DNA of 64,000 nt from Archivesica marissinica. Taxonomy: Eukaryota > Mollusca > Bivalvia > Venerida > Vesicomyidae. Position numbers and translations under genes: made by a program. The notes beneath the pieces are model-generated. The model saw nothing but the letters and a program-made list of their open reading frames with translations. It made no database searches and was not told the DNA's origin. Position 1 is the first letter of the stretch. Every line of letters begins with the position of its first letter. The DNA lies in contig CM026397.1 of assembly GCA_014843695.1 (NCBI GenBank), forward strand, positions 48,499,217 to 48,563,216, in the 5' to 3' direction. This document shows, piece by piece, positions 1-12,576 of this stretch.

Positions 1-84
1 CTCATCGCATGATTATTAAATTATTAAATCCAGAAATATATCCTACATTATCTCCAATGGATTATTTACCATTCGTTCTATTGT
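1..84. other. Unassigned AT-rich sequence
   Basis: No ORF or splice-bounded exon is visible. The text resembles the sequence at about 2320-2370 and 44650-44700 (a short stretch ending in a 'ccaatggat'-like word), so it is probably the outer part of a dispersed repeat. Confidence 0.4.
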
Positions 85-275
85 GTATTTAATTAACACG
101 ATTGTGATGAATACCACATTAAGCATACCACATATTGGGTTAGAGAACAACAGTCAAAACAAAGGATTCCAACTAGACGGAACCATATGCATTTCGGGAT
201 GAACCGGACTTTATCTGCCAAGGGAGGTAGTAGAAAAACCCGCAATGTCTCTCATTAAACAAGCATATTGGTGTT
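85..275 (+). repeat. Dispersed repeat F, copy 1
   Basis: Matches the sequences at 2370-2560 and 21040-21215, ending in the shared block 'ctgccaagggaggta' followed by an A-rich stretch and 'tctctc'. Three diverged copies in one window show a dispersed family. I see no coding capacity and cannot name it. Confidence 0.6.
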
Positions 276-553
276 CTCGAGATATAGTTCTTTGTCCTAT
301 CATTGTAATTTCAGAATACCCCTACAAGTACTCCATAGCTACTTCTTCGCTAATCTCAAATCTCAAATATATAGGCCCACTTCAATTATCCGCAGCGGAA
401 ACAATAATGTAACGATGTGAAGCAACTGAATATAGGTCAGACACCGCTATTGCGATTTCCATAGGCCAGTTCCATACCCTGTCCATCGTCCAGCCATTCA
501 CTGTCCATCTTCCGGCCACATCCTTCCCAGCGTTCCATACACTGTCCATATAC
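276..553. other. Unassigned stretch
   Basis: No supported exon. A short word ('actgtccat' and variants) recurs about three times at 475-550, just left of the 75 bp array. Confidence 0.35.
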
Positions 554-1195
554 GGTTGGCTGATTAATGGAGGTCAAATGTATAATAAAACAACATATTG
601 GGAATATGGAAAGTGGCTGTTTAATACAGGTTGGCTGATTAATGGAGGTCAAATGTATAATAAAACAACATATTGGGAATATGGAAAGTGGCTGTTTAAT
701 ACAGGTTGGCTGATTAATGGAGGTCAAATGTATAATAAAACAACATATTGGGAATATGGAAAATGGCTGCTTAATACAGGTTGGCTGATTAATGGAGGTC
801 AAATGTATAATAAAACAACATATTGGGAATATGGAAAGTGGCTGTTTAATACAGGTTGGCTGATTAATGGAGGTCAAATGTATAATAAAACAACATATTG
901 GGAATATGGAAAGTGGCTGTTTAATACAGGTTGGCTGATTAATGGAGGTCAAATGTATAATAAAACAACATATTGGGAATATGGAAAGTGGCTGTTTAAT
1001 ACAGGTTGGCTGATTAATGGAGGTCAAATGTATAATAAAACAACATATTGGGAATATGGAAAGTGGCTGTTTAATACAGGTTGGCTGCTTAATGGAGGTC
1101 AAATGTATAATAAAACAACATATTGGGAATATGGAAAGTGGCTGTTTAATACAGGTTGGCTGATTAATGGAAGTGACCGCTAACACAGGGTTCAC
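554..1195 (-). repeat. 75 bp tandem array inside a TIR element (8 copies)
   Basis: Eight near-identical 75 bp units, with at most a few substitutions each. The unit reads as the reverse complement of the middle of the TIR element at 59018-60377: shared words include 'ttaatggaggtcaaat', 'tataataaaac' and 'attgggaat'. The right edge (1171-1195) is the reverse complement of that element's left end, with 'taacacagggtt' matching 'aacctgtgtta'. The array therefore lies inside another copy of the element, in minus orientation, with a different internal segment expanded. The 201 and 275 residue ORFs across it are repeat artefacts. Confidence 0.85.
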
Positions 1196-1329
1196 TCTAT
1201 GCTTACATTTCCTTTTCCACACGTAGTACCATCTACTGCAGGCTCTGACCGCGTGTACCTCCATTGCCCCTTAGCGTCGTCACAGCATAGATGCTCGCAC
1301 TGTTTCGGACCCACCTAAGAAAAGAAAAG

Positions 1330-1790
1330 TATTTGGTTAGTATAATGTCATCCCTATTGAATTGTAAGCCACGTGTTAACCCCCGGCGTTAGGAACGGGG
1401 TCGTTGTTTTTTTAGCTGTGTGTCTGTCTATGTGTTTGCAGGGTATCTAAACACGGAAATGATTTAGGAAATCTGTCAATGAGTGATTTTGGGAGGCATC
1501 GAGAAATGCATGGAGTCATGGCGGTCAGCCGCAGCGTGGGGGTTTGCATCTTTACGAGTACTATTCTCTAGTTACTTATGAGACACCTCTTATCAGCATC
1601 AGTACGTCCCTAATCCTATCCTTGCATGCCAGGTGTCCTGTTGACAGCCAATCAGCGTTAGCTATTATTTTAGCAGGTGGCTCACCTTCGGTCATATCAG
1701 AATAAACCCCAGATACGGTTCGAACATTCGACCTCCCGCTCTGCATGTGGATATCGTAACCACTAGGTCACGGCTACGGCAAATATATGT
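1330..1790 (-). repeat. SINE-like repeat G, copy 1
   Basis: On the minus strand the right end (1720-1790) looks tRNA-derived, with an A-box-like 'tgacctagtgg' and a B-box-like 'gttcgaacc'. Blocks at 1340-1375 and 1575-1630 match 49575-49680 in the same order, which makes a family of at least two copies. Confidence 0.5.
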
Positions 1791-2034
1791 ATGTTTATAA
1801 TTAGCATTTGGACTATAGTCAACATTGTCACCTAGTCACGTAGTAATAACAACAGTTTCGTTTATAATATCTATAATATTTATTTAGGAAATATTTTTGT
1901 AGTATAACAATTTTGGCACCGATTTATTTCACATATGTCTTCTTAATTTGGCGAATACCCTGGTGTCAGTAGCCAATCGGAGCATTAGGTTATATCACGT
2001 GGTTCTTCGACTACCCTGGATTCAATAGCCAACC
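1791..2034. other. Unassigned AT-rich stretch
   Basis: No ORF or exon signal. It contains AT-rich sequence and the diverged left flank of the following SINE. Confidence 0.3.
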
Positions 2035-2282
2035 AATGCGATTGCAGGTTCGACCCCCCGCCTGACCCTAATAAAATTAACTGTATTTCAGATGGGACTT
2101 TAACCCGTCTCGTGTCGGTGCTTTACACCGTGCACGTAACAGAACCAGAGGAGACTCTGGAATGGGTCTCTGTCTGTATCATTGCACTATCCTCCAAAAT
2201 CTAAAATGATTAATCTCTTCAGGAAGCGTCGCTCATATAGGCAACCGGTAGCGACGATAAATAAACGTAAAACACACACACG
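2035..2282 (+). repeat. SINE-A copy 1 (head degraded)
   Basis: Keeps the B-box-like 'gcaggttcgacc', the 'gaccctaataaaatta' junction, the conserved body ('tcgtgtcggtgctttac') and the 3' stem-loop, ending in 'aaacacacac'. The A-box half of the tRNA-like head is not recognisable. Confidence 0.8.
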
Positions 2283-2369
2283 CCAATCACTGCAGACTGG
2301 TCAGTAGTCATCTTAGAATTATTAAATTACTATATCTCGACTGATATCCTACAGTTTATCCAATGGATC

Positions 2370-2560
2370 TGTAAACAAATGATACCAATTAATTAACATG
2401 ATTTTGATAAAATCACAGTTATCATGCAACAACATATGGTTAGACAACAACATTAACATCAAAGAATTCCAACTAGAAGGACTAATATTAATTTCAGGAT
2501 AAATCGGACTTTATCTGCCAAGGGAGGTAATAAAACAGCCAGCGATGTCTCTCGCTACAC
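2370..2560 (+). repeat. Dispersed repeat F, copy 2
   Basis: Same order of words as 85-275, including 'aattccaactaga' and 'ctgccaagggaggtaat'. Its right edge lies about 10 bases from the donor of the minus-strand exon at 2565-2694. Confidence 0.6.
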
Positions 2561-2564
2561 TTAC

Positions 2565-2694
2565 CTCGCATGGTGGTCCGCCTGTAAATCTCCGACATTG
2601 TTCTTTTATAGACATATATGTACCAGGAAATGATGTTGGGAATTGCATGATTTCACTACTAGCTCTCTGTCTCAGGCAAGCTGACCGGTCCATG
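2565..2694 (-). CDS. Disintegrin-like/Cys-rich exon of an M12B (ADAMTS-like) protease
   Basis: Minus-strand exon of 130 bases: one base completing a codon plus 43 codons. It is bounded by an acceptor 'tatttttcag' (exon starts at 2694) and a perfect donor 'gag|gtaagt' (GT at 2564-2563), ending in phase 0. The peptide contains SACLRQRAS, FPGTYMSIKEQC and FTGGPPCE. In ADAMTS-type proteases the disintegrin-like region has the pattern CL...(L/F)PG..Y....QC...FG...C, which fits well. This region normally sits just C-terminal to the catalytic domain and is secreted. The exon is on the strand opposite to the metalloprotease exons at 23763-52193 and to their left, so it belongs to a paralogous gene or to a rearranged or misjoined piece. 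No partner exons were found. Confidence 0.6.
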
Positions 2695-2830
2695 CTGAAA
2701 AATACCAAAATAAATACAACAAAACTTCCAAACATAAAAAGCTATCATACGGATATTACGTCAATCATGGAAGTGTATACGACTATAAGTGCCTCATGGA
2801 TGCGAGAATAAAAGAGAGATTTAACAGACG

Positions 2831-5800
2831 GAACTGTAGTCCAGTGCACGTTAACCTATGAACTGTATACAACTCCAGTGCACGTTAACCTATGAACTGT
2901 ATACAACTCCAGTGCACGTTAACCTGTGAACTGTATACAACTCCAGTGACTGTAACGTATGAACTGTACACAACTCCAGTGCACGTTAACCTATGAACTG
3001 TACATAACTCCAGTGCACGTTAACCTATGAACTGTATACAACTCCAGTGACTTTAACCTATGAACTGTATACAACTCCAGTGCACGTTAACCTATGAACT
3101 GTATACAACTCCAGTGCACGTTAACCGATGAACTGTACACAACTCTAGTGCACGTTAACCTATGAACTGTACACAACTCTAGTGACTTTAACCTATGAAC
3201 TGTATACAACTCCAGTGACTTTAACCTATGAACTGTATACAACTCCAGTGCACGTTAACCTATGAACTGTATACAACAGCAGTGCACGTTAGCCTATGAA
3301 CTGTATACAACTCCAGTGCACGTTAACCTATGAACTGTATACAACTCTAGTGCACGTTAATCTATGAACTGCACACAACTCCAGTGCACGTTAACCTATG
3401 AACTGTATACAACTCCAGTACACGTTAACCGATGAACTGTATACAACTCTAGTGCACTTTAACCTATGAACTGTATACAACTCCAGTGACTTTAACCTAT
3501 GAACTGTATACAACTCCAGTGACTTTAACCTATGAACTGTATACAACTCCAGTGACTTTAACCTATGAACTGTATACAACTGCAGTGACGTTAACCTATG
3601 AACTGTATACAACTCCAGTGCACGTTAACCTATGAACTGTATACAACTCTAGTGCACGTTAACCTATGACCTGTATACAACTCCAGTGCACGTTAACCTA
3701 TGAACTGCACACAACTCCAGTGCACGTTAACCTATGAACTGAATACAACTCTAGTGACTTTAACCTATGAACTGTATACAACTCCAGTGCACGTTAACCT
3801 ATGAACTGTATACAACTCCAGTGCACGTTAACCTATGAACGGTTCACAACTGCCGTGACTTTAACCTATGAACTGTATACAACTCTAGTGCACGTTAACC
3901 TATGAACTGTACACAACTCCAGTGACTTTAACCTATGAACTGTATACAACTCTAGTGCACGTTAACCTATGAACTGTATACAACTCCAGTGCACGTTAAC
4001 CTATGAACTGTATACAACTGCCGTGACTTTAACCTATGAACTGTATACAACTCCAGTGCACGTTAACCTATGAACTGTATACAACTGCAGTGCACGTTAA
4101 CCTATGAACTGTACACAACTCTAGTGCACGTTAACCTATGAACTGTACACAACTCTAGTGACGTTAACCTATGAACTGTATCAACTCAGTACTAACCATG
4201 AAAAAAACAACTGTAACAACTCCAGTGACTTAACCTATGAACTGTAACAAATCTAGTGCACGTTAACCTATGAACTGTAGACAACTGCCGTGACTTTAAC
4301 CTATGAACTGTATACAACTCCAGTGCACGTTAACCTATGAATTGTACACAACTCCAGTGCACGTTAACCTATGAACTGTACACAACTCTAGTGCATGTTA
4401 ACCTATGAACTGTATGCAACTGCAGTGACTTTAACCTATGAACTGTATACAACTGCAGTGCACGTTAACCTATGAACTGTACACAACTACAGTGCACGTT
4501 AACCTATGAACTGTATACAACTCTAGTGACTTTAACCATGCACTGTATACAACTCTAGTGCACTTTAACCCATGAACTGTATACAACTCTAGTGCACGTT
4601 AACCTATGAACTGTATACAACTCCAGTGCACGTTAACCTATGAACTGTATACAACTCTAGTGCACGTTAACCTATGAACTGTATATAACTCCAGTGCACG
4701 TTAACCTATGAACTGTATACAACTCCAGTGTACGTTAACCTATGAACTGTATACAACTCCAGTGTACGTTAACCTATGAACTGTATACAACTCCAGTGCA
4801 CGTTAACCTATGAACTGTATACAACTGCAGTGCACGTTAACCTATGAACTGTACACAACCCCAGTGACTTTAACCTATGAACTGTACACAACTCCAGTGA
4901 CTGTAACCTATGAACTGTATACAACTGCAGGGACGTTAACCTATGAACTGTACACAACTCCAGTGTACGTTAACCTATGAACTGTACACAACTCCAGTGC
5001 ACGTTAACCTATGAACTGTATACAACTCCAGTGACTTTAACCTATGAACTCTACACAACTCCAGTGACTTTAACCCATGAACTGTATACAACTCTAGTGA
5101 CTTTAACCTATGAACTGTATACAACTGCAGGAACTATAACCTATGAATGTATACAACTGAGGGACTTTACCTATGAATGTATCAACTAGTGACTTTAACC
5201 TATGAACTGTATTCAACTCATGTGACTATAACCTATGAACTGTATACAACTGCAGGGACTTACCTATGAACTGTATTCAACTCATGTGACTATAACCTAT
5301 GAACTGTATACAACTGCAGGGACTTTACCTATGAACTGTATTCAACTCATGTGACTATAACCTATGAACTGTATACAACTCCAGTGAATTTAACCCATGA
5401 ACTGTATACAACTCTAGTGACGTTAACCTATGAACTGTATACAACTGCAGGAACTACAACCTATGAACTGTATACAACTGCAGGGACTTTAACCTATGAA
5501 TGTATACAACTGCAGGCATTTTAACCTATGAACTGTATTCAACTCTAGTGACTTTAACCTATGAACTGTATTCAACTCGTGCCACTATAACCTATGAACT
5601 GTATACAACTCCAGTGCACGTTAACCTATGAACTGTATTCAACTGCAGTGACTTTAACCCATGAACTGTATACAACTGCAGGGACTATAACCTATGAACT
5701 GTATTCAACTCGCGTGACTATAACCTATGAACTGTATACAACTCCAGTGCACGTTAACCTATGAACTGTATTCAACTGCAGGGATTATAACCTATGAACT

Positions 5801-8800
5801 GTATACAACTCAGTGACTATAACCTATGAATGTATACAACTCCAGTGCACGTTAACCTATGAACTGTATACAACTGCAGTGACTTTAACCCATGAACTGT
5901 ATACAACTGCAGGGACTTTAACCTATGAACTGTATACAACTCAGTGACTATAACCTATGAACTGTATACAACTCCAGGGACTTTAACTTATGAACTGTAT
6001 TCAACTCATGTGACTATAACCTATGAACTGTATACAACTGCAGGGACTATAACCTATGAACTGTATACAACTCCAGTGACTATAACCTATGAATGTATAC
6101 AACTGCAGGGACTTTAACCTATGAATGTATACAACTGCAGGGACTATACCTATAACTGTATACAACTGCAGGGACTTTAACCTATGAACTGTATACAACT
6201 GCAGGGACTTTAACCTATGAACTGTATACAACTGCAGGGACTATAACCTATGAACTGTATACAACTGCAGGGACTTTAACCTATGAATGTATACAACTAT
6301 AGGGACTTTAACCTATGAACTGTATTCAACTCATGTGACTTTAACCTATGAACTGTATACAACTGCAGGGACTATAACCTATGAACTGTATACAACTGCA
6401 GTGACTATAACCTATGAATGTATACAACTGCAGGGACTTTAACCTATGAATGTATACAACTGCAGGGACTATAACCTATGAACTGTATACAACTGCAGGG
6501 ACTATAACCTATGAACTGTATACAACTGCAGGGACTTTAACCTATGAACTGTATACAACTGCAGGGACTATAACCTATGAACTGTATACAACTGCAGGGA
6601 CTTTAACCTATGAACTGTATACAACTGCAGTGACTATAACCTATGAATGTATACAACTGCAGGGACTTTAACCTATGAACTGTCTACAACTGCAGGGACT
6701 ATAACCTATGAACTGTATACAACTGCAGGGACTTTAACCTATGAACTGTATACAACTGCAGGGACTTTAACCTATGAACTGTATACAACTCCAGTGTACG
6801 TTAACCTATGAACTGTATACAACTCCAGTGCACGTTAACCTATGAACTGTATACAACTCCAGTGCACGTTAACCTATGAACTGTATACAACTCCAGTGCA
6901 CGTTAACCTATGAACTGTATACAACTCCAGTGTACGTTAACCTATGAACTGTATACAACTCCAGTGCACGTTAACCTATGAACTGTATACAACTGCAGTG
7001 CACGTTAACCTATGAACTGTATACAACTCCAGTGACGTTAACCTATGAACTGTATACAACTCCAGTGACTTTAACCTATGAACTGTATACAACTGCAGTG
7101 CACGTTAACCTATGAACTGTATACAACTCCAGTGCACGTTAACCTATGAACTGTACACAACTCCAGTGCACGTTAACCTATGAACTGTATACAACTGCAG
7201 GAACTATAACCTATGAATGTATACAACTGAAGGGACTTTAACCTATGAACTGTATACAACTCTAGTGACTTTAACCTATGAACTGTATACAACTCAGTGA
7301 CTTTAACCTATGAACTGTATACAACTGCAGGACTTACCAAACCAACTCGTGACTATAACCTATGAACTGTATACAACTGCAGGGACTTTACCTATGAACT
7401 GTATTCAACTCATGTGCACGTTAACCTATGAACTGTATACAACTCCAGTGACTTTAACCCATGAACTGTATACAACTCTAGTGACGTTAACCTATGAACT
7501 GTATACAACTGCAGGAACTACAACCTATGAACTGTATACAACTGCAGGGACTTTAACCTATGAATGTATACAACTGCAGGCATTTTAACCTATGAACTGT
7601 ATTCAACTCTAGTGACTTTAACCTATGAACTGTATTCAACTCGTGCACTAAACCTATGAACTGTATACAACTCCAGTGCACGTTAACCTATGAACTGTAT
7701 TCAACTGCAGTGACTTTAACCCATGAACTGTATACAACTGCAGGGACTATAACCTATGAACTGTATTCAACTCGCGTGACTATAACCTATGAACTGTATA
7801 CAACTCCAGTGCACGTTAACCTATGCACTGTATTCAACTGCAGGGATTATAACATATGAACTGTATAAAACTGCAGTGACTATAACCTATGAATGTATAC
7901 AACTCCAGTGCACGTTAACCTATGAACTGTATACAACTGCAGGGACTTTAACCTATGAACTGTATACAACTGCAAGGACTTTAACCTATGAACTGTATTC
8001 AACTCATGTGACTATAACCTATGAATTGTATACAACTCCAGGGGCTTTAACCTATGAACTGTATTCAACTCATGTGACTATAACCCATGAACTGTATACA
8101 ACTGCAGGGACTATAACCTATGAACTGTATACAACTGCAGTGACTATAACCTATGAATGTATACAACTGCAGGCACTTTAACCTATGAATGTATACAACT
8201 GCAGGGACTATGACCTATTAACTGTATACAACTGCAGGGACTATAACCTATGAACTGTATACAACTGCAGGGACTTTAACCTATGAACTGTATACAACTG
8301 CAGGGACTATAACCTATGAACTGTATACAACTGCAGGGACTTTAACCTATGAATGTATAAAACTATAGGGACTTTAACCTATGAACTGTATTCAACTCAT
8401 GTGACTTTAACCTATGAACTGTATACAACTGCAGGGACTATAACCTATGAACTGTATACAACTGCAGTGACTATAACCTATGAATGTATACAACTGCAGG
8501 GACTTTAACCTATGAATGTATACAACTGCAGGGACTATGACCTATTAACTGTATACAACTGCAGGGACTATAACCTATGAACTGTATACAACTGCAGGGA
8601 CTTTAACCTATGAACTGTATACAACTGCAGGGACTATAACCTATGAACTGTATACAACTGCAGGGACTTTAACCTATGAACTGTATACAACTGCGGTGAC
8701 TATAACCTATGAATGTATACAACTGCAGGGACTTTAACCTATGAATGCCTACAACTGCAGGGACTATAACCTATGAAAGTATACAACTGCAGGGACTTTA

Positions 8801-11800
8801 ACCTATGAATGTATACAACTGCAGGGACTTTGACCTATGAACTGTACACAACTCCAGTGTACGTTAACCTATGAACTGTACACAACTCCAGTGCATGTTA
8901 ACCTATGAACTGTATACAACTCCTGTGCACGTTAACCGATGAACTGTATACAACTCTAGTGCACGTTAACCTATGAACTGTATACAACTCCAGTGACTTT
9001 AACCTATGAACTGTATACAACTCCAGTGACTTTAACCTATGAACTGTACACAACTCCAGTGACTGTAACCTATGAACTGTATGCAACTGCAGGGACGTTA
9101 ACCTATGAACTGTACACAACTCCAGTGTACGTTAACCTATGAACTGTACACAACTCCAGTGCACGTTAACCTATGAACTGTATACAACTCCAGTGACTTT
9201 AACCTATGAACTCTACACAACTCCAGTGACTTTAACCCATGAACTGTATACAACTCTAGTGACTTTAACCTATGAACTGTATACAACTGCAGGAACTATA
9301 ACCTATGAATGTATACAACTGAAGGGACTTTAACCTATGAACTGTATTCAACTCTAGTGACTTTAACCTATGAACTGTATTCAACTCATGTGACTATAAC
9401 CTATGAACTGTATACAACTGCAGGGACTTTACCTATGAACTGTATTCAACTCATGTGACTATAACCTATGAACTGTATACAACTGCAGGGACTTTACCTA
9501 TGAACTGTATTCAACTCATGTGACTATAACCTATGAACTGTATACAACTCCAGTGAATTTAACCCATGAACTGTATACAACTCTAGTGACGTTAACCTAT
9601 GAACTGTATACAACTGCAGGAACTACAACCTATGAACTGTATACAACTGCAGGGACTTTAACCTATGAATGTATACAACTGCAGGCATTTTAACCTATGA
9701 ACTGTATTCAACTCTAGTGACTTTAACCTATGAACTGTATTCAACTCGTGCCACTATAACCTATGAACTGTATACAACTCCAGTGCACGTTAACCTATGA
9801 ACTGTATTCAACTGCAGTGACTTTAACCCATGAACTGTATACAACTGCAGGGACTATAACCTATGAACTGTATTCAACTCGCGTGACTATAACCTATGAA
9901 CTGTATACAACTCCAGTGCACGTTAACCTATGCACTGTATTCAACTGCAGGGATTATAACATATGAACTGTATAAAACTGCAGTGACTATAACCTATGAA
10001 TGTATACAACTCCAGTGCACGTTAACCTATGAACTGTATACAACTGCAGTGACTTTAACCCATGAACTGTATACAACTGCAGGGACTATAACCTATGAAC
10101 TGTATACAACTGCAGGGACTTTGACCTATGAACTGTATACAACTGCAAGGACTTTAACTTATGAACTGTATTCAACTCATGTGACCATAACCTATGAATT
10201 GTATACAACTCCAGGGGCTTTAACTTATGAACTGTATTCAACTCATGTGACTATAACCCATGAACTGTATACAACTGCAGGGACAATAACCTATGAACTG
10301 TATACAACTGCAGGGACTATAACCTATGAACTGTGTACAACTGCAGTGACTATAACCTATGAATGTATACAACTGCAGGGACTTTAACCTATGAATGTAT
10401 ACAACTGCAGGGACTATGACCTATTAACTGTATACAACTGCAGGGACTATAACCTATGAACTGTATACAACTGCAGGGACTTTAACCTATGAACTGTATA
10501 CAACTGCAGGGACTATAACCTATGAACTGTATACAACTGCAGGGACTTTAACCTATGAACTGTATACAACTGCGGTGACTATAACCTATGAATGTATACA
10601 ACTGCAGGGACTTTAACCTATGAATGCCTACAACTGCAGGGACTATAACCTATGAAAGTATACAACTGCAGGGACTTTAACCTATGAATGTATACAACTG
10701 CAGGGACTTTGACCTATGAACTGTACACAACTCCAGTGTACGTTAACCTATGAACTGTGCACAACTCCAGTGCATGTTAACCTATGAACTGTATACAACT
10801 CCTGTGCACGTTAACCGATGAACTGTACACAACTCTAGTGCACGTTAACCTATGAACTGTACACAACTCTAGTGACTTTAACCTATGAACTGTATACAAC
10901 TCCAGTGACTTTAACCTATGAACTGTATACAACTCCAGTGCACGTTAACCTATGAACTGTATACAACTCTAGTGCACGTTAACCTATGTCCTGTATACAA
11001 CTCCAGTGACTTTAACCTATGAACTCTCCACAACTCCAGTGACTTTAACCCATGAACTGTATACAACTCTAGTGACTTTAACCTATGAACTTTATACAAC
11101 TGCAGGAACTATAACCTATGAACTGTATACAACTGCAGGGACTTTACCTATGAACTGTATTCAACTCATGTGACTATAACCTATGAACTGTATACAACTG
11201 CAGGGACTTTACCTATGAACTGTATTCAACTCATGTGACTATAACCTATGAACTGTATACAACTCCAGTGAATTTAACCCATGAACTGTATACAACTCTA
11301 GTGACGTTAACCTATGAACTGTATACAACTGCAGGAACTACAACCTATGAACTGTATACAACTGCAGGGACTTTAACCTATGAATGTATACAACTGCAGG
11401 CATTTTAACCTATGAACTGTATTCAACTCTAGTGACTTTAACCTATGAACTGTATTCAACTCGTGCCACTATAACCTATGAACTGTATACAACTCCAGTG
11501 CACGTTAACCTATGAACTGTATTCAACTGCAGTGACTTTAACCCATGAACTGTATACAACTGCAGGGACTATAACCTATGACCTGTATTCAACTCGCGTG
11601 ACTATAACCTATGAACTGTATACAACTCCAGTGCACGTTAACCTATGCACTGTATTCAACTGCAGGGATTATAACATATGAACTGTATAAAACTGCAGTG
11701 ACTATAACCTATGAATGTATACAACTCCAGTGCACGTTAACCTATGAACTGTATACAACTGCAGTGACTTTAACCCATGAACTGTATACAACTGCAGGGA

Positions 11801-12576
11801 CTATAACCTATGAACTGTATTCAACTCATGTGACTATAACCTATGAATTGTATACAACTGCAGGGGCTTTAACTTATGAACTGTATTCAACTCATGTGAC
11901 TATAACCCATGAACTGTATACAACTGCAGGGACAATAACCTATGAATGTATAAAACTATAGGGACTTTAACCTATGAACTGTATTCAACTCATGTGACTT
12001 TAACCTATGAACTGTATACAACTGCAGGGACTATAACCTATGAACTGTATACAACTGCAGTGACTATAACATATGAATGTATACAACTGCAGGGACTTTA
12101 ACCTATGAATGTATACAACTGCAGGGACTATGACCTATGAACTGTATACAACTGCAGGGACTATAACCTATGAACTGTATACAACTGCAGGGACTATAAC
12201 CTATGAACTGTATACAACTGCGGTGACTATAACCTATGAATGTATACAACTGCAGGGACTTTAACCTATGAATGCATACAACTGCAGGGACTATAACCTA
12301 TGAAAGTATACAACTGCAGGGACTTTAACCTATGAATGTATACAACTGCAGGGACTTTAACCTATGAACTGTACACAACTCCAGTGCACGTTAACCTATA
12401 AACTGTATACAACTCCAGTGACTTTAACCTATGAACTGTACACAACTCTAGTGCACGCTAACCTATGAACTGTACACAACTCAAGTGACTTTAACCCATG
12501 AACTGTATACAACTGCATGAAATATAACCTATGAACTGTATACAACTCCAGTGACTTTAACCCATGAACTGTATAC
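2831..12576 (+). repeat. 33-34 bp satellite, forward arm (~9.7 kb)
   Basis: Nearly 290 units built on 'cctatgaactgtatacaac', each continuing with one of three endings: 'tccagtgcacgtt', 'tccagtgacttt' or 'tgcagggactat'. Zones rich in the first two endings (about 2.8-5.1, 6.8-7.2, 8.8-9.3 and 10.7-11.1 kb) alternate with zones rich in the third. Blocks at 7656, 9763 and 11478 repeat almost identically, at spacings of 2107 and 1715 bases. This is higher-order structure. The many 60-163 residue ORFs are translations of the repeat. Confidence 0.95.

Noticed and set aside
554..1195. CRISPR-like regular repeats here and in other arrays
   Set aside because: Units are contiguous without unique spacers, and the genome is eukaryotic.
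437..1264. 275 and 201 codon ORFs
   Set aside because: Repeat translations of the 75 bp array (period divisible by three), inside a TIR element.
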